A stretch of DNA of 64,000 bases from Clostridia bacterium (lineage in GTDB: Bacteria; Bacillota; Clostridia; Oscillospirales; Acutalibacteraceae), in contig JAFRUO010000012.1 in the NCBI GenBank assembly GCA_017438845.1, forward strand, positions 1 through 64,000. The letters run 5' to 3'. The position numbers were made by a program, and so were the translations under genes. Under the pieces are notes generated by a model. That model made no database searches and was not told where the DNA came from. It saw only the letters and a program-made list of their open reading frames with translations. Shown one piece after another: positions 25,801 to 33,890 of this stretch (the stretch's first letter is position 1; each line of letters starts with the position of its first letter).

Positions 25801-26089
25801 TTACTCTCCCGAAGCACAGGACGGCGATGTAAATCAGGACGGCACCTTTGATCTTGTTGACTATGCATTGGTTAAGGCCCATATCAGCGGAGTTGACAGT
25901 GATGAAGACCATCCTGCAGACCTGCTTGATAAATCGTATCTCGGCACTGAGTATTCTTATTTCAAGGATAGCTATGACGACGGTGTTATCATCACTCCGG
26001 TTTATTACAATGCCGACATCAATAAGGACAAAGCAGTAGATGCATTTGATCTGTTCTATCTTGATAAACGCATAAACGGTCTTGTATAG
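22811..26089 (+). CDS. Secreted glycine-rich beta-helix protein with dockerin-like tail (1092 aa)
   Basis: ATG 22811 is preceded by AAGGAG and opens a signal peptide (core VLAVLLSVIMVIGAFPFAVSAE, given here in outline). Two entry modules (ESGWYAVTADV and SNGWYFVKDNV, each followed by a LILADG/LILGDG strand) start long parallel beta-helix regions. These are built from repeats of the type VTINGG-x-VxAxGGNxGAGIGGG, about eight copies before and seven after the middle. They resemble carbohydrate-binding Cthe_2159-type repeats. An InlB-B-like segment (NSFTMPSGTVTVAATFD) separates the blocks, another (NKFIMPMKNVTVTLAF) follows, and four dockerin-like calcium loops end the protein. It is exported and probably glycan-binding, which is inference. 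Confidence 0.87.
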   Translation: MKLKRRVLAVLLSVIMVIGAFPFAVSAEENTVTLNYIDTDGSLKTAENVTVIDAFTFEMESGWYAVTADVTVDYRIICTGEINLILADGCTLTAVRGVSVNDENNTSLTVYGQQSGSGKLVTENVTAYSAGIGGDDTYSSGQITINGGTFDVVGGNCGAGIGGGYNGNGNVTINKGIVVARGGNGGAGIGGGNKRFGFENINGYVTVNGGRVTATGGNSAAGIGGRCEGIVTINGGIVEANSGSNAAAIGGGNAYKGTVVITDGTVEANGNSYAASIGGGRSGSGDVTITGGTVTAQYGNYGLGGGDITATDSSVIHLSWDSRNNSIYTSGINGNLYLDKGFTDGTNDYPNSLYTDTSDFDNVTLTPLLGQLYNIIADITGNGTLTTTPIKAYAGEKVVLNASPADGYHLVSIGVTGPNGLSVAVVNNSFTMPSGTVTVAATFDLGVYTDYLDLNGEVQQVVATKITSSSTAMSNGWYFVKDNVSIPNNVRISLSGNVNLILGDGATLTVPYGIGTVNAGASLTIWSQSEATGTLIAGSTSTGANDYNSGIGSDYSGNPVAVTVNGGNITAYGGQYGAGIGGGWMSSGNVTVNGGVINAIGGLYGAGIGGGPQASEKTTVVINGGTVTAGASGGAAAIGGGYMSSAEVTVNDGKITATSEDTASSSNGGGAGIGGGTQAAGKVTVNGGSITATASLFAAGIGGGFKAAGDVIINGGAVKAYGGGFDNNHGCGAGIGGGAEANAQTTVEINDGNIYAFGGYYTASIGAGCDSSADVTVNGGVVRTEYRDEDLNQGIPERIGIGGSSNSDESASNVYLTYTDYAFIDASYHGKVTLGNTFKDSDGNIYQAGSFDYTDSRFTNTLCPPSCGKVTYNSLGHGTVDVTNNYLYYYGETVSISETPESGYTLDYVTAVDADGNEIPVSNNKFIMPMKNVTVTLAFRELLDINEDGAEDFNDIAFIISASAGETEMTASQSAKADLNGDGIVDAFDAAWLDRYFYSPEAQDGDVNQDGTFDLVDYALVKAHISGVDSDEDHPADLLDKSYLGTEYSYFKDSYDDGVIITPVYYNADINKDKAVDAFDLFYLDKRINGLV

Positions 26090-26110
26090 AATTAAGTTAA
26101 AAATATGATA

Positions 26111-26140
26111 AAAGGCTCGGATTTCTCCGAGCCTTTTATG
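26111..26140 (+). terminator. Terminator of the 22811 gene
   Basis: A 10-bp stem (26111-26120 with 26127-26136) with T-rich tail. The sequence from 25985 through 26129 recurs at 31566-31710 with one mismatch. Confidence 0.85.
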
Positions 26141-26290
26141 TGTATCATCCAAAACTGACCTGAATTGTACACTGTTCAGGTTGTTGCTTTTTTGTCACAT
26201 TTTTGTCACACAACGGATGATATACTGTACAACGAAAACGAAAATAGTGTTCGCATAACTATCTTTTTATGATCAAAATGTTTAGTTTCT

Positions 26291-26321
26291 GTTGGACATT
26301 TGTTGGACATCATAGTATAAT
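26291..26321 (+). promoter_or_regulatory. Promoter with tandem TTGTTGGAC-like repeat (copy 3)
   Basis: GTTGGAC (26291-26297) and TTGTTGGAC (26300-26308) precede TATAAT (26316-26321), with 18 bases between the first TTGGAC and the -10. The stretch 26190-26409 is a diverged copy of the promoter and start of the 17479 gene. Confidence 0.75.
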
Positions 26322-26360
26322 ATTATAATTATGTACTGTCATAGAAAGAGAGGTTAATAT

Positions 26361-26426
26361 ATGACAAGAACTGTTACACGCACGATTTCTCTGTTGCTTG
26401 TTGAGATAATGCCTAATAGCAATTAA
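26361..26426 (+). pseudogene. Broken copy of the 17479 lipoprotein start
   Basis: Starting at ATG 26361 (GAGAGG upstream), the first 17 codons copy the signal peptide of the 17479 lipoprotein (MTRTVTRTISLLLV) with one base change (Ala to Glu). The frame then diverges and stops at 26424, giving 21 codons. It sits between the copied promoter and the ATG of the next gene, so it is a recombination scar that may be translated as an upstream mini-frame. Confidence 0.8.
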
Positions 26427-26480
26427 TTTATGGATTTATTAAAATTTTTGTTTTCAGTTTTGTGTCACAGGAGGTATTTT

Positions 26481-29400
26481 ATGAAAACATTGAAAAAGGC
26501 TTTGGCGGTTTTACTGTCTGTAATTATGATTATCGGTATTGTGCCGGTTTCTGTACTGCCCGTTAAGGCGGCTGATACGGACGAAGGTGTGCCGTCTGTT
26601 CCGTCGGATATAAGCTTTAACGAAAAATATACTTATGATATTTATATTCAAACTGTTGATGACGCTGACTTATGGAATTCGGCGTACTTCTCTATGGGCG
26701 ACGGAAGCAATGATGCCGTTAAATGGGATATACAGTCAGACATTGACGATCCGGGAGATATTTTTTCAAAAACATATACTTCCGATACATTGCTTCCTGT
26801 TATGAAGCTCGAAATAGATTTCGGCTTGGTCTTGCCCCGCAATTGGACCGGCAATGTTAGTATCAAGATTAACGGTTATACAGTTTGCAGCAAAGCTTTT
26901 ACTATTCATTCCAATGATTATAATAAGGATATTTATATTTATCCCGAACCTCCCAGAATAGAAAAATTAAAGCTATATACAAAGGATCCTTACAACAATA
27001 CATATCCCGTGTCGCTCACTTCCGATTTGCGTTTAATGCAGAAGGGAGATGAAACCGGTAATACTTTGTCAGGCAATATCTATGTTTTAGCTTTGAATCA
27101 ATACAATGTGCCTTTCGACAATTGGATAAAGTCTGTCAATCATTCAGGGGCTATAGCCTCGGGCAAGGATGTCTGGCTTAGTGCAATATCACCTGACTAT
27201 TCGGGTATGGATAAGATTGAGTTTTCGCATCAGGCAGGAAAATACGGAGTTTTCAAACTGACAAGTACTGCAGGTGTCGATCATAATGTCGGTCTGAACT
27301 TATATTGCGGTAATTATAGCAAATGGGTGAAGAACGGCGATCCTTTTACTAGTTTTGTAGATACTTCCGGAATACGGAGATATACCGGAACTCAGCAGTT
27401 TAATCCGGGAAATATTGAATTAAAGTTCAGAAGAGGTCTTAATGTTTATCTCAATGCAGACTTATATAAATCCTTCAGAGGCAATGTCGGTGATTCTATT
27501 GCAGTTTTCTTTAAAGAGGACGATATATCCGAAGGGTACTACCTGAACAGCGTTACCTCCACCGGCGCAGGTGAGTTGAAGCACTACGGCTATTACGGTC
27601 AGTATTTTTATACTTTAGGTGACGGAAATGCGGTAATAACCGCAACAACTGCACCTAATAACTATACAATTGAGTATAATGCAAATGCATCGGACGCAAC
27701 GGGAGAGATGGAAAGTACAGCTGCAATCTATGATAAGGATGTACAGCTCAGAAGCTGCGGCTTTACAAGAAACGGCTGGGGTTTTGTCGGTTGGAATACT
27801 AAGGCTGACGGCAGCGGCACTGCTATTACCGATATGGGTTATGCAAAGAATCTTACGAACGAAAGAGACGGTACAGTTACTCTTTATGCTCAGTGGGGCA
27901 GCTCTACCGTTGATGTTACGCTGAAATATCCGCAGGAAATGGGTATTGCTGACAAGGTAATACATGTTAACCGAGGCGGCAGCATTCCTGTTGAGATTGA
28001 TATTAACACAGGCGACGCTGAAGGGCATTATCGCTTTGTCAGCGCTGACAGAAGTCTTGACAATATACAGCAGGAGGGTGTAATAAACCTCACTTACGAA
28101 AAAACGGCGCACACCTACGGCGAAGCGTTTTATACTGTCGCACCTACCTGTACGACGGACGGTGTTGAAGCACAGCTTTGTACTGAGTGCGGCTACGAAA
28201 AAAGTGAAACCGTTACTGCTTTTCACCAGGATGTAGTTCATGTTGACAGCATACCTGCAACCTGTGAATCGGACGGCGTTGAGGATGCTACTGTTTGTAA
28301 CGCCTGCGGCGAGGTTCTTGAGAGAGGAGCCGTGATTCCTGCTCTCGGACACAATTATAATTTTAAGAATATTACATGGGATTTAACTACCGAAAGCGGA
28401 ACGCCTGAGGGCTATGTTTATGTAGTGTGCAAAAACGATTCGGACCACATCTGTATTTCCGAGGCTACTGTTACCGAGGAGAACGGCGGATTCCTTGCGA
28501 GTGCCGTACTTGATGACCTGCCTGTATCAAAATTCCTTGAAAAAGGTAAGGATATTTTCACCGTTACTGCTTCCTGTAACGAGGGCGGTACTTTGACCGC
28601 TGACCATACCGTAGCATTGCCGGGTGAAACGGTTAATATTGAATACACGGTTGATGACGGCTGCTATCTTAATAAACTGACCGTTAAGCAGGGCGACACA
28701 GATATAGCATTAAACGGAAATTCCTTTATTATGCCGCAGGGCAACGTAACAATTAATGCGGTATTCGGCACCATTGCTCCGAATCAGTGCGGTGCCGACG
28801 CTTACTGGAGATATGATGAGCCGACAAAAACTCTTACGGTTTTCGGCAGCGGACCTATGTTTGATTTTACTGCAGAGGAAGCTGATGAAAGACTGAACAA
28901 CGGCTTGCAGTATTATGCTTATAAGGATGAATGCGAGTATATAGTAATTGATGAAGGTATTACATATATAGGCGATTTTGCATTTATGGGACTCAGTAAG
29001 GTTACGGACGTTCAAATGTCCGACAGCGTAACATCCGTCGGAAGATGTGCTTTCCTTAATGATATTTCTGTAAATAATATCAAAATGTCCGAATCCCTTA
29101 ATGAAATCGTAAATAACGCTTTTGCTTATATCGGCACAATAGATTACATTGATATTCCTGCGTCGGTTACAAGCATTTCAGGCGGCGCTTTCTACGGCAC
29201 TCAGCCGACTGAGATATACAGCTTTGCCGACCCCGACAGCCTTACATGGAGCAATACTGTCGATGAGTTTCTTCCCTCAAAGCAGACTGTTGTCCATGTT
29301 TACAGTCAGTATCTTTCACGCTATCAGGAAAAATTCGGCGACTCTGTCAATGCTACCTTTGTAGGCGACCTTGACTCAAAAATACACGATATCACGGTTG

Positions 29401-31670
29401 TTCAGTCAGCTCACGGTACTGTTACCGCTGATTGTGAGACAGTTCATACGGGAACAGTTGTCAGGCTTACAAATACTGCTGATTCAGGCTACGGACTTAA
29501 AAACTATGTTGTAAGAGATACGAAGAAGAATAACATTCCCGTTACCGACGGCGCCTTCGTTATGCCTGACAGAGATGTTATAGTAACCGCCGAATTCAGC
29601 AGGATTTATTCAATCGCTTATGAGGTGGCTTCGGGCGAGGGTACTATTGAACTGCCTGCCGATGCACCTGCAGGAGCGACCGTCAGCGTTACGGTTAATC
29701 CGTATACAAATAACGAACTGAAAAGGCTGTATTATACAGCTGCTAACGGCGAGGTTACCGAAATTACAGGTAATCAGTTTGTAATGCCTGCTTCCGATAT
29801 TACCGTTACGGCTGAATTCGGACTTATAGATTACCGCATTAGCTATGCCGACGCTCAGAACGGCTCTGTAACGGGAGTTTCGACCGCTCACCTCGGCGAT
29901 TTGATCGAGCTTACTGTTACGCCCGACGAGGCTTATAAGCTTGATTCGCTGACGGTTACGGACAGCGAAGGAAATGAGATAAATGTTTCCGAAGATTATA
30001 AGTTCAATATGCCTTCTTCCGATGTTACAGTCAGCGCAGAGTTTGTAAGGGCTTATTACAGAATTAGCTATTCGGATATGACTAACGGTACTGTCAGCGG
30101 AGCGTCAAGCGCTGATGAAGGCGATATTATTCATCTTGATGTTACACCGGATACAGGCTGTGTATTAACAACTCTGTCGGTAACTGATTCCGAAAACAAC
30201 GAAATTGCACTTGAAGCAGACAATTCGTTTATAATGCCTGCAAGTGATGTAAATATTACGGCAGAATTTGAGCAGCTGCACGCCTATGTTTATATAGAGA
30301 ATTCCACACTTGTGTTCAAATATGACATAAATATGTCCTCATGCCCTTATCAGAAATGGGAAATCCCGAGCAGTAATAGTATTCCGTGGAATTCCATAAG
30401 CCATGCTGTTGAGTCAATTGTAATTGACCCGTCATTTGCAGATTACAGACCGACAACAACGGCATACTGGTTTCACGGTGCGTCAAATGTAACATCAATT
30501 ACAGGCTTGGAGTACTTAAACACATCAGAGGTTACAAATATGAGGAGTATGTTTGCCTCCTGTTCAAAACTGCAGTCAGTTGACCTTAGTCACTTTAATA
30601 CCTCAAAGGTAACTGATATGAATAATATGTTTTACAATTGCGCTTCTCTTTGGGATATTGATGTAAGCAATTTTGACACCTCCAAAGTAACGGATATGAG
30701 CAGTATGTTTGCCTCCTGTAAACACATCACGAGTATAGATTTAAGCAGCTTTGATGTGACGAGCCTTGTTGAATCAGGCCGTATGTTTCAAGATGATTCA
30801 TGGCTGAAAACAATTTATGTTGACGGAATTGACACACAATGGACAGCAAAAGAACCCGAAGAGTATAAATGGTTCCTTATGTTCAGCGGCTGTACTCAGC
30901 TTGTAGGCGGCACCGGCACAGCGTATAACTCCTCAAACACAGATATCTCAATGGCTAAGGTTCAGGACGGTTACTTTACGGCAAAGACCTACAATGTCAC
31001 TGTTGCAGACAGCACAGACGGTACGGCACAGGCAGACAAAACTACAGCCGCAAAGGACGAAACCGTAACGCTTACCGCCTCTCCCGAAACGGGTATGGCT
31101 TTGGCTTACTATACTGTTACCGACAAAAACGGCGACAGGGTTACGGTAAACGGTGACACCTTCACTATGCCTGCATCCGATGTTACCGTAACGGCAGTGT
31201 TCAGAGAAGCAGGAATTTATGACATCAACGAGGACGGCGTTGAGGATATAAACGATATAGCATTTATTATTTCTGCCTCTGCAGACGAGGTAACTATGAC
31301 CGAAGCACAGTCCGCCAAAGCTGACCTCAACGGTGACGGCATTGTCGATGCCTTTGATGCCGCAGAGCTTGACAGAATACTCTTCGCCAACAGCTCTGAC
31401 AAGGGCGATATCGATCAGGATGGAGATATTGATCTTGTTGATTACGCTATGGTTAAGGCTCATATTTCGGGCGTTGACTCTGATGAGAATCATCCTGCAA
31501 ATCTGCTTGATAAGAGCTATCTGACGGCTGAATATGACAGTATAAAGGATAGTTATGACGACGGCGTTATCATCACTCCGGTTTATTACAATGCCGACAT
31601 CAATAAGGACAAAGCAGTAGATGCATTTGATCTGTTCTATCTTGATAAACGCATAAATGGTCTTGTATAG
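26481..31670 (+). CDS. Giant mosaic secreted protein with BspA repeats and dockerin-like tail (1729 aa)
   Basis: ATG 26481 has AGGAGG at 26469-26474; the ATG at 26430 has no site. After the signal peptide (LAVLLSVIMIIGIVPVSV core) comes a unique ~370-residue region. A Listeria-Bacteroides repeat follows (WGFVGWNTKADGSG), then two Cys-pair modules (CTECGYE and CNACGEV), InlB-B-like repeats ending in MPxxxVTVTAEF, an LRR_5 patch (TSVGRCAFLNDISVNNI) and more InlB-B-like repeats. A DUF285/BspA block (VTNMRSMFASCSKL, VTDMNNMFYNCASL, VTDMSSMFASCKHI) and four dockerin-like calcium loops end the protein. This looks like an exported adhesin or scaffold-associated protein assembled by domain shuffling. 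Its last ~35 codons and terminator are almost identical to those of the 22811 gene. Confidence 0.87.
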   Translation: MKTLKKALAVLLSVIMIIGIVPVSVLPVKAADTDEGVPSVPSDISFNEKYTYDIYIQTVDDADLWNSAYFSMGDGSNDAVKWDIQSDIDDPGDIFSKTYTSDTLLPVMKLEIDFGLVLPRNWTGNVSIKINGYTVCSKAFTIHSNDYNKDIYIYPEPPRIEKLKLYTKDPYNNTYPVSLTSDLRLMQKGDETGNTLSGNIYVLALNQYNVPFDNWIKSVNHSGAIASGKDVWLSAISPDYSGMDKIEFSHQAGKYGVFKLTSTAGVDHNVGLNLYCGNYSKWVKNGDPFTSFVDTSGIRRYTGTQQFNPGNIELKFRRGLNVYLNADLYKSFRGNVGDSIAVFFKEDDISEGYYLNSVTSTGAGELKHYGYYGQYFYTLGDGNAVITATTAPNNYTIEYNANASDATGEMESTAAIYDKDVQLRSCGFTRNGWGFVGWNTKADGSGTAITDMGYAKNLTNERDGTVTLYAQWGSSTVDVTLKYPQEMGIADKVIHVNRGGSIPVEIDINTGDAEGHYRFVSADRSLDNIQQEGVINLTYEKTAHTYGEAFYTVAPTCTTDGVEAQLCTECGYEKSETVTAFHQDVVHVDSIPATCESDGVEDATVCNACGEVLERGAVIPALGHNYNFKNITWDLTTESGTPEGYVYVVCKNDSDHICISEATVTEENGGFLASAVLDDLPVSKFLEKGKDIFTVTASCNEGGTLTADHTVALPGETVNIEYTVDDGCYLNKLTVKQGDTDIALNGNSFIMPQGNVTINAVFGTIAPNQCGADAYWRYDEPTKTLTVFGSGPMFDFTAEEADERLNNGLQYYAYKDECEYIVIDEGITYIGDFAFMGLSKVTDVQMSDSVTSVGRCAFLNDISVNNIKMSESLNEIVNNAFAYIGTIDYIDIPASVTSISGGAFYGTQPTEIYSFADPDSLTWSNTVDEFLPSKQTVVHVYSQYLSRYQEKFGDSVNATFVGDLDSKIHDITVVQSAHGTVTADCETVHTGTVVRLTNTADSGYGLKNYVVRDTKKNNIPVTDGAFVMPDRDVIVTAEFSRIYSIAYEVASGEGTIELPADAPAGATVSVTVNPYTNNELKRLYYTAANGEVTEITGNQFVMPASDITVTAEFGLIDYRISYADAQNGSVTGVSTAHLGDLIELTVTPDEAYKLDSLTVTDSEGNEINVSEDYKFNMPSSDVTVSAEFVRAYYRISYSDMTNGTVSGASSADEGDIIHLDVTPDTGCVLTTLSVTDSENNEIALEADNSFIMPASDVNITAEFEQLHAYVYIENSTLVFKYDINMSSCPYQKWEIPSSNSIPWNSISHAVESIVIDPSFADYRPTTTAYWFHGASNVTSITGLEYLNTSEVTNMRSMFASCSKLQSVDLSHFNTSKVTDMNNMFYNCASLWDIDVSNFDTSKVTDMSSMFASCKHITSIDLSSFDVTSLVESGRMFQDDSWLKTIYVDGIDTQWTAKEPEEYKWFLMFSGCTQLVGGTGTAYNSSNTDISMAKVQDGYFTAKTYNVTVADSTDGTAQADKTTAAKDETVTLTASPETGMALAYYTVTDKNGDRVTVNGDTFTMPASDVTVTAVFREAGIYDINEDGVEDINDIAFIISASADEVTMTEAQSAKADLNGDGIVDAFDAAELDRILFANSSDKGDIDQDGDIDLVDYAMVKAHISGVDSDENHPANLLDKSYLTAEYDSIKDSYDDGVIITPVYYNADINKDKAVDAFDLFYLDKRINGLV

Positions 31671-31689
31671 AATTAAGTTAAAAATATGA

Positions 31690-31720
31690 TAAAAGGCTCG
31701 GATTTCTCCGGGCCTTTTTT
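31690..31720 (+). terminator. Terminator of the 26481 gene
   Basis: A 10-bp stem with one wobble (31692-31701 with 31708-31717) followed by T residues; a near copy of the terminator at 26111-26140. Confidence 0.85.
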
Positions 31721-31764
31721 CATTGTTAGTGTCAGATTGCTTAGCAGGGGGTAGGCAGTTAATT

Positions 31765-31908
31765 TTACGCCGCATATACTCTTACATCGTAGTTTATAGC
31801 GTACTGCTTGTCCGGTTCGTGAGTTTCTTTTAATATCTTTTTTGTAGTGTGTCCGCACCTGGTGAAGTATCTGTGCTGAATCATCAATGTGTCCAACAAA
31901 GTGTCCTC
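31765..31908 (-). pseudogene. Possible C-terminal fragment of an unknown protein
   Basis: A minus-strand frame reads TLLDTLMIQHRYFTRCGHTT, then KKILKETHEPDKQYAINYDV, and stops at 31765. It has protein-like composition but no start; upstream it runs into the truncated cotJC copy. It may be the tail of a gene lost when the neighbouring DNA was rearranged. I cannot assign a family, and chance is possible. Confidence 0.3.
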
Positions 31909-32332
31909 AGTAGGCACAGAGGAGCTCGGTCATCTTGAAATGGTAGGTACAATTATGTATCAGCTCACAAAAGGGTTAAGCGAAGAGGAAATAAAGAAAA
32001 GCGGATTCTATGACTATTTTGTTGACCACACTACAGGTGTTTATCCGTCAAGCGCAGCCGGTGTTCCTTTTACTGCGGCTTATATACAGTCAAAGGGTGA
32101 CGTGCTGACGGACCTTCATGAGGACCTTGCAGCTGAGCAAAAGGCGAGAACAACCTATGACAATATACTGATGCTTGTCGATGATCCTGATGTCAGGGAG
32201 CCGATTAAATTCCTTCGTCAACGTGAGATCGTGCATTATCAGCGCTTTGGTGAAGCATTGAGATTAACCACAGACCGACTTAACAGCAAGAATTTCTACG
32301 CATTTAATCCAAGCTTTAAGCCGAAAAAGTGA
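31889..32332 (+). pseudogene. 5'-truncated second copy of cotJC
   Basis: From about 31911 the frame matches residues ~62-200 of CotJC (2820-3422) with only about five amino-acid differences, although many third codon positions differ. The first ~60 residues are missing, including the ligand corresponding to Glu35, so a complete dimanganese site cannot form. A GTG at 31889 gives an open frame of 147 codons, but no ribosome site precedes it. The remaining ligands (EELGH, AAEQKAR, EIVHY) are intact. It lies far from any cotJA or cotJB copy. Most likely a fragment of a functional paralogue. Confidence 0.85.
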
Positions 32333-32345
32333 TTACCGAAAATAC

Positions 32346-32377
32346 ACAGGCGGCATATTTGCCGCCTGTAGTTTTTA
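32346..32377 (+). terminator. Terminator after the cotJC fragment
   Basis: A 10-bp stem (32346-32355 with 32360-32369) followed by TAGTTTTT. Its presence suggests the fragment derives from the 3' end of a complete operon. Confidence 0.75.
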
Positions 32378-32491
32378 GGCTGTATTTCCCGTGTATGATT
32401 TGCCGAACAACGATAGCTTTTTGCCGTAAAGTCCGCTAAATGGTATCTTATTCAAGTACGATGACAGTGTTGATATCACCGCGGCAGATTT

Positions 32492-32518
32492 AAGCGACGG
32501 TTAATACCGTCGCTTTTT
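32492..32518 (+). terminator. Hairpin terminator in the 32333-32534 gap
   Basis: A 10-bp stem (32492-32501 with 32506-32515) followed by T residues on the plus strand. Just upstream a short frame without a start (DDSVDITAADLSDG then stop at ~32504) may be a gene remnant. The T tract is poor for the minus strand, so it is not clearly the end of the phosphoesterase gene. Confidence 0.5.
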
Positions 32519-32534
32519 GCTGATGAATGAAATG

Positions 32535-33890
32535 TTATTCGCTTAGTTTAAAACATGCGTTGTAATCGTCAATACCGTAGTTTCCTGCAGTGTGCTTCAT
32601 TGTTTCGTAAAAGTCAAGCCGGTTGCCTTGAGAATCCTTCATTTTCTTTAGGAACGGACTCATACGCTTAAAAACCTTTAGCAACAGGTCGCCGCCGGCA
32701 GTTCCTTCCACGTAAGGCTGATTGCCCTCGAATATACTTCTTACAACATCGACGGCAAACTCAACGAATGAGTCGTTTTTAATATTCCTGTCTGCTTTTA
32801 TAAACAGCAGATGAGCAAACTGTCCTACAGTCATTTTGTTAAGCTTTTTTCCTATAAAGCTGAATAGCTTTTCTTTCGCAGGGCTGCTTTGAATGTTGAC
32901 CTTTCTCATAAATCTGTTCGGGTCGTCTCTCATAGCTGTTATAAGTGTTCGAATCATTTTTTCGAACTGTGCAATGAGATACTCCTTGGATGAAAGACCT
33001 TTTCTGTCCCAGTCAAACTCAGGCGTAGGTATGCTTTTTATGTCAACTGTGTTTTCGTCCTGCAATGTTACAAGCCTAATAAACGAAGGCCAGCCGATAA
33101 CCGAACCTGTACAGACATCGTAGAAAAGATTTCCTTTTTTCGTCTTTGTAACATTGATGCTCTGGTTATGCATATGTCCCGTGAAAATAAGATGTACGCC
33201 GTTATCTGCAAGTGTTTCAACGAGCTTTTGGCTTTCTGCCTGCCAAGCGTCCTTTATAAGTGCGAGAACAGGCTGACCGGGCAAGACAGGATAATGCTCC
33301 ATTGCAATCATCATTTGTCCGTCAGATTGAGCCTTTTTTGCCTGCTCTTCAATCCATCTGAGAAATTCACTGTCGTATGTAATATGCTTTTCGGATTCAA
33401 TATCATTGCATATAACAAGCAGACGTACATCCTCCGAAAGCTGAGCAACATAAGAAAGGTGATCCTTATTAAATGCAATTGCATCCTTGTAGCCAAAGTC
33501 TTTATAATAGTCATAGAGCTCGGAAAACTCAATGCTTTCAATCGGAAAACGGCCGTTTTCGTTAAAGCCGAAGGCATTGTTTTTAAAATCATGACCGGCA
33601 GTAACGACATATATTTTTTTGCCGCTTTTTTCTTTAAAATCATATAAAAGCCTTGTGAAGTCCTCGTGACACTCTCTTTCGCCCCAGAAGGTTAGATCAC
33701 CTGCGATAAGAAGAATATCAGCCTCATCCGCAGTTTCAAGGAATTTGAAAGTAGCCTCGTTGATGCTTTGAGTTTCAGCAAAGCATTTCTGCTCACTGTC
33801 CATAAATTCCTCATATTCCTTACCGTAAGCGCCCAAAGAGTTTTTAAAATAATGTGTGTCGGTTATAAGATAAAATTTCAGAGGTTTCAT
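32535..33890 (-). CDS. Metallophosphoesterase (451 aa)
   Basis: Metallophosphoesterase signature blocks are visible: LITDTHYF (D-x-H), LIAGDLTFWGE (GD), VTAGHDF in place of the usual GNH block, MEHYP, and FTGHMHN (GHxH). The change of the canonical Asn in GNH to Asp (GHD) is seen in some family branches. The C-terminal ~170 residues are helical and without a recognised domain. No signal peptide; cytoplasmic. The start overlaps the stop of the sugar symporter by four bases, so the two are translationally coupled, implying that the substrate may be a phosphorylated or cyclic product of the imported solute. Confidence 0.88.
   Translation of the reverse strand: MKPLKFYLITDTHYFKNSLGAYGKEYEEFMDSEQKCFAETQSINEATFKFLETADEADILLIAGDLTFWGERECHEDFTRLLYDFKEKSGKKIYVVTAGHDFKNNAFGFNENGRFPIESIEFSELYDYYKDFGYKDAIAFNKDHLSYVAQLSEDVRLLVICNDIESEKHITYDSEFLRWIEEQAKKAQSDGQMMIAMEHYPVLPGQPVLALIKDAWQAESQKLVETLADNGVHLIFTGHMHNQSINVTKTKKGNLFYDVCTGSVIGWPSFIRLVTLQDENTVDIKSIPTPEFDWDRKGLSSKEYLIAQFEKMIRTLITAMRDDPNRFMRKVNIQSSPAKEKLFSFIGKKLNKMTVGQFAHLLFIKADRNIKNDSFVEFAVDVVRSIFEGNQPYVEGTAGGDLLLKVFKRMSPFLKKMKDSQGNRLDFYETMKHTAGNYGIDDYNACFKLSE

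Noticed and set aside
31673..31858. 61-codon minus-strand frame after the giant dockerin gene
   Set aside because: It crosses the terminator, and the neighbouring frame ending at 31765 is more protein-like.
31889..32332. Functional second manganese catalase
   Set aside because: The first metal ligand and ~60 N-terminal residues are missing and no ribosome site precedes the only start codon.
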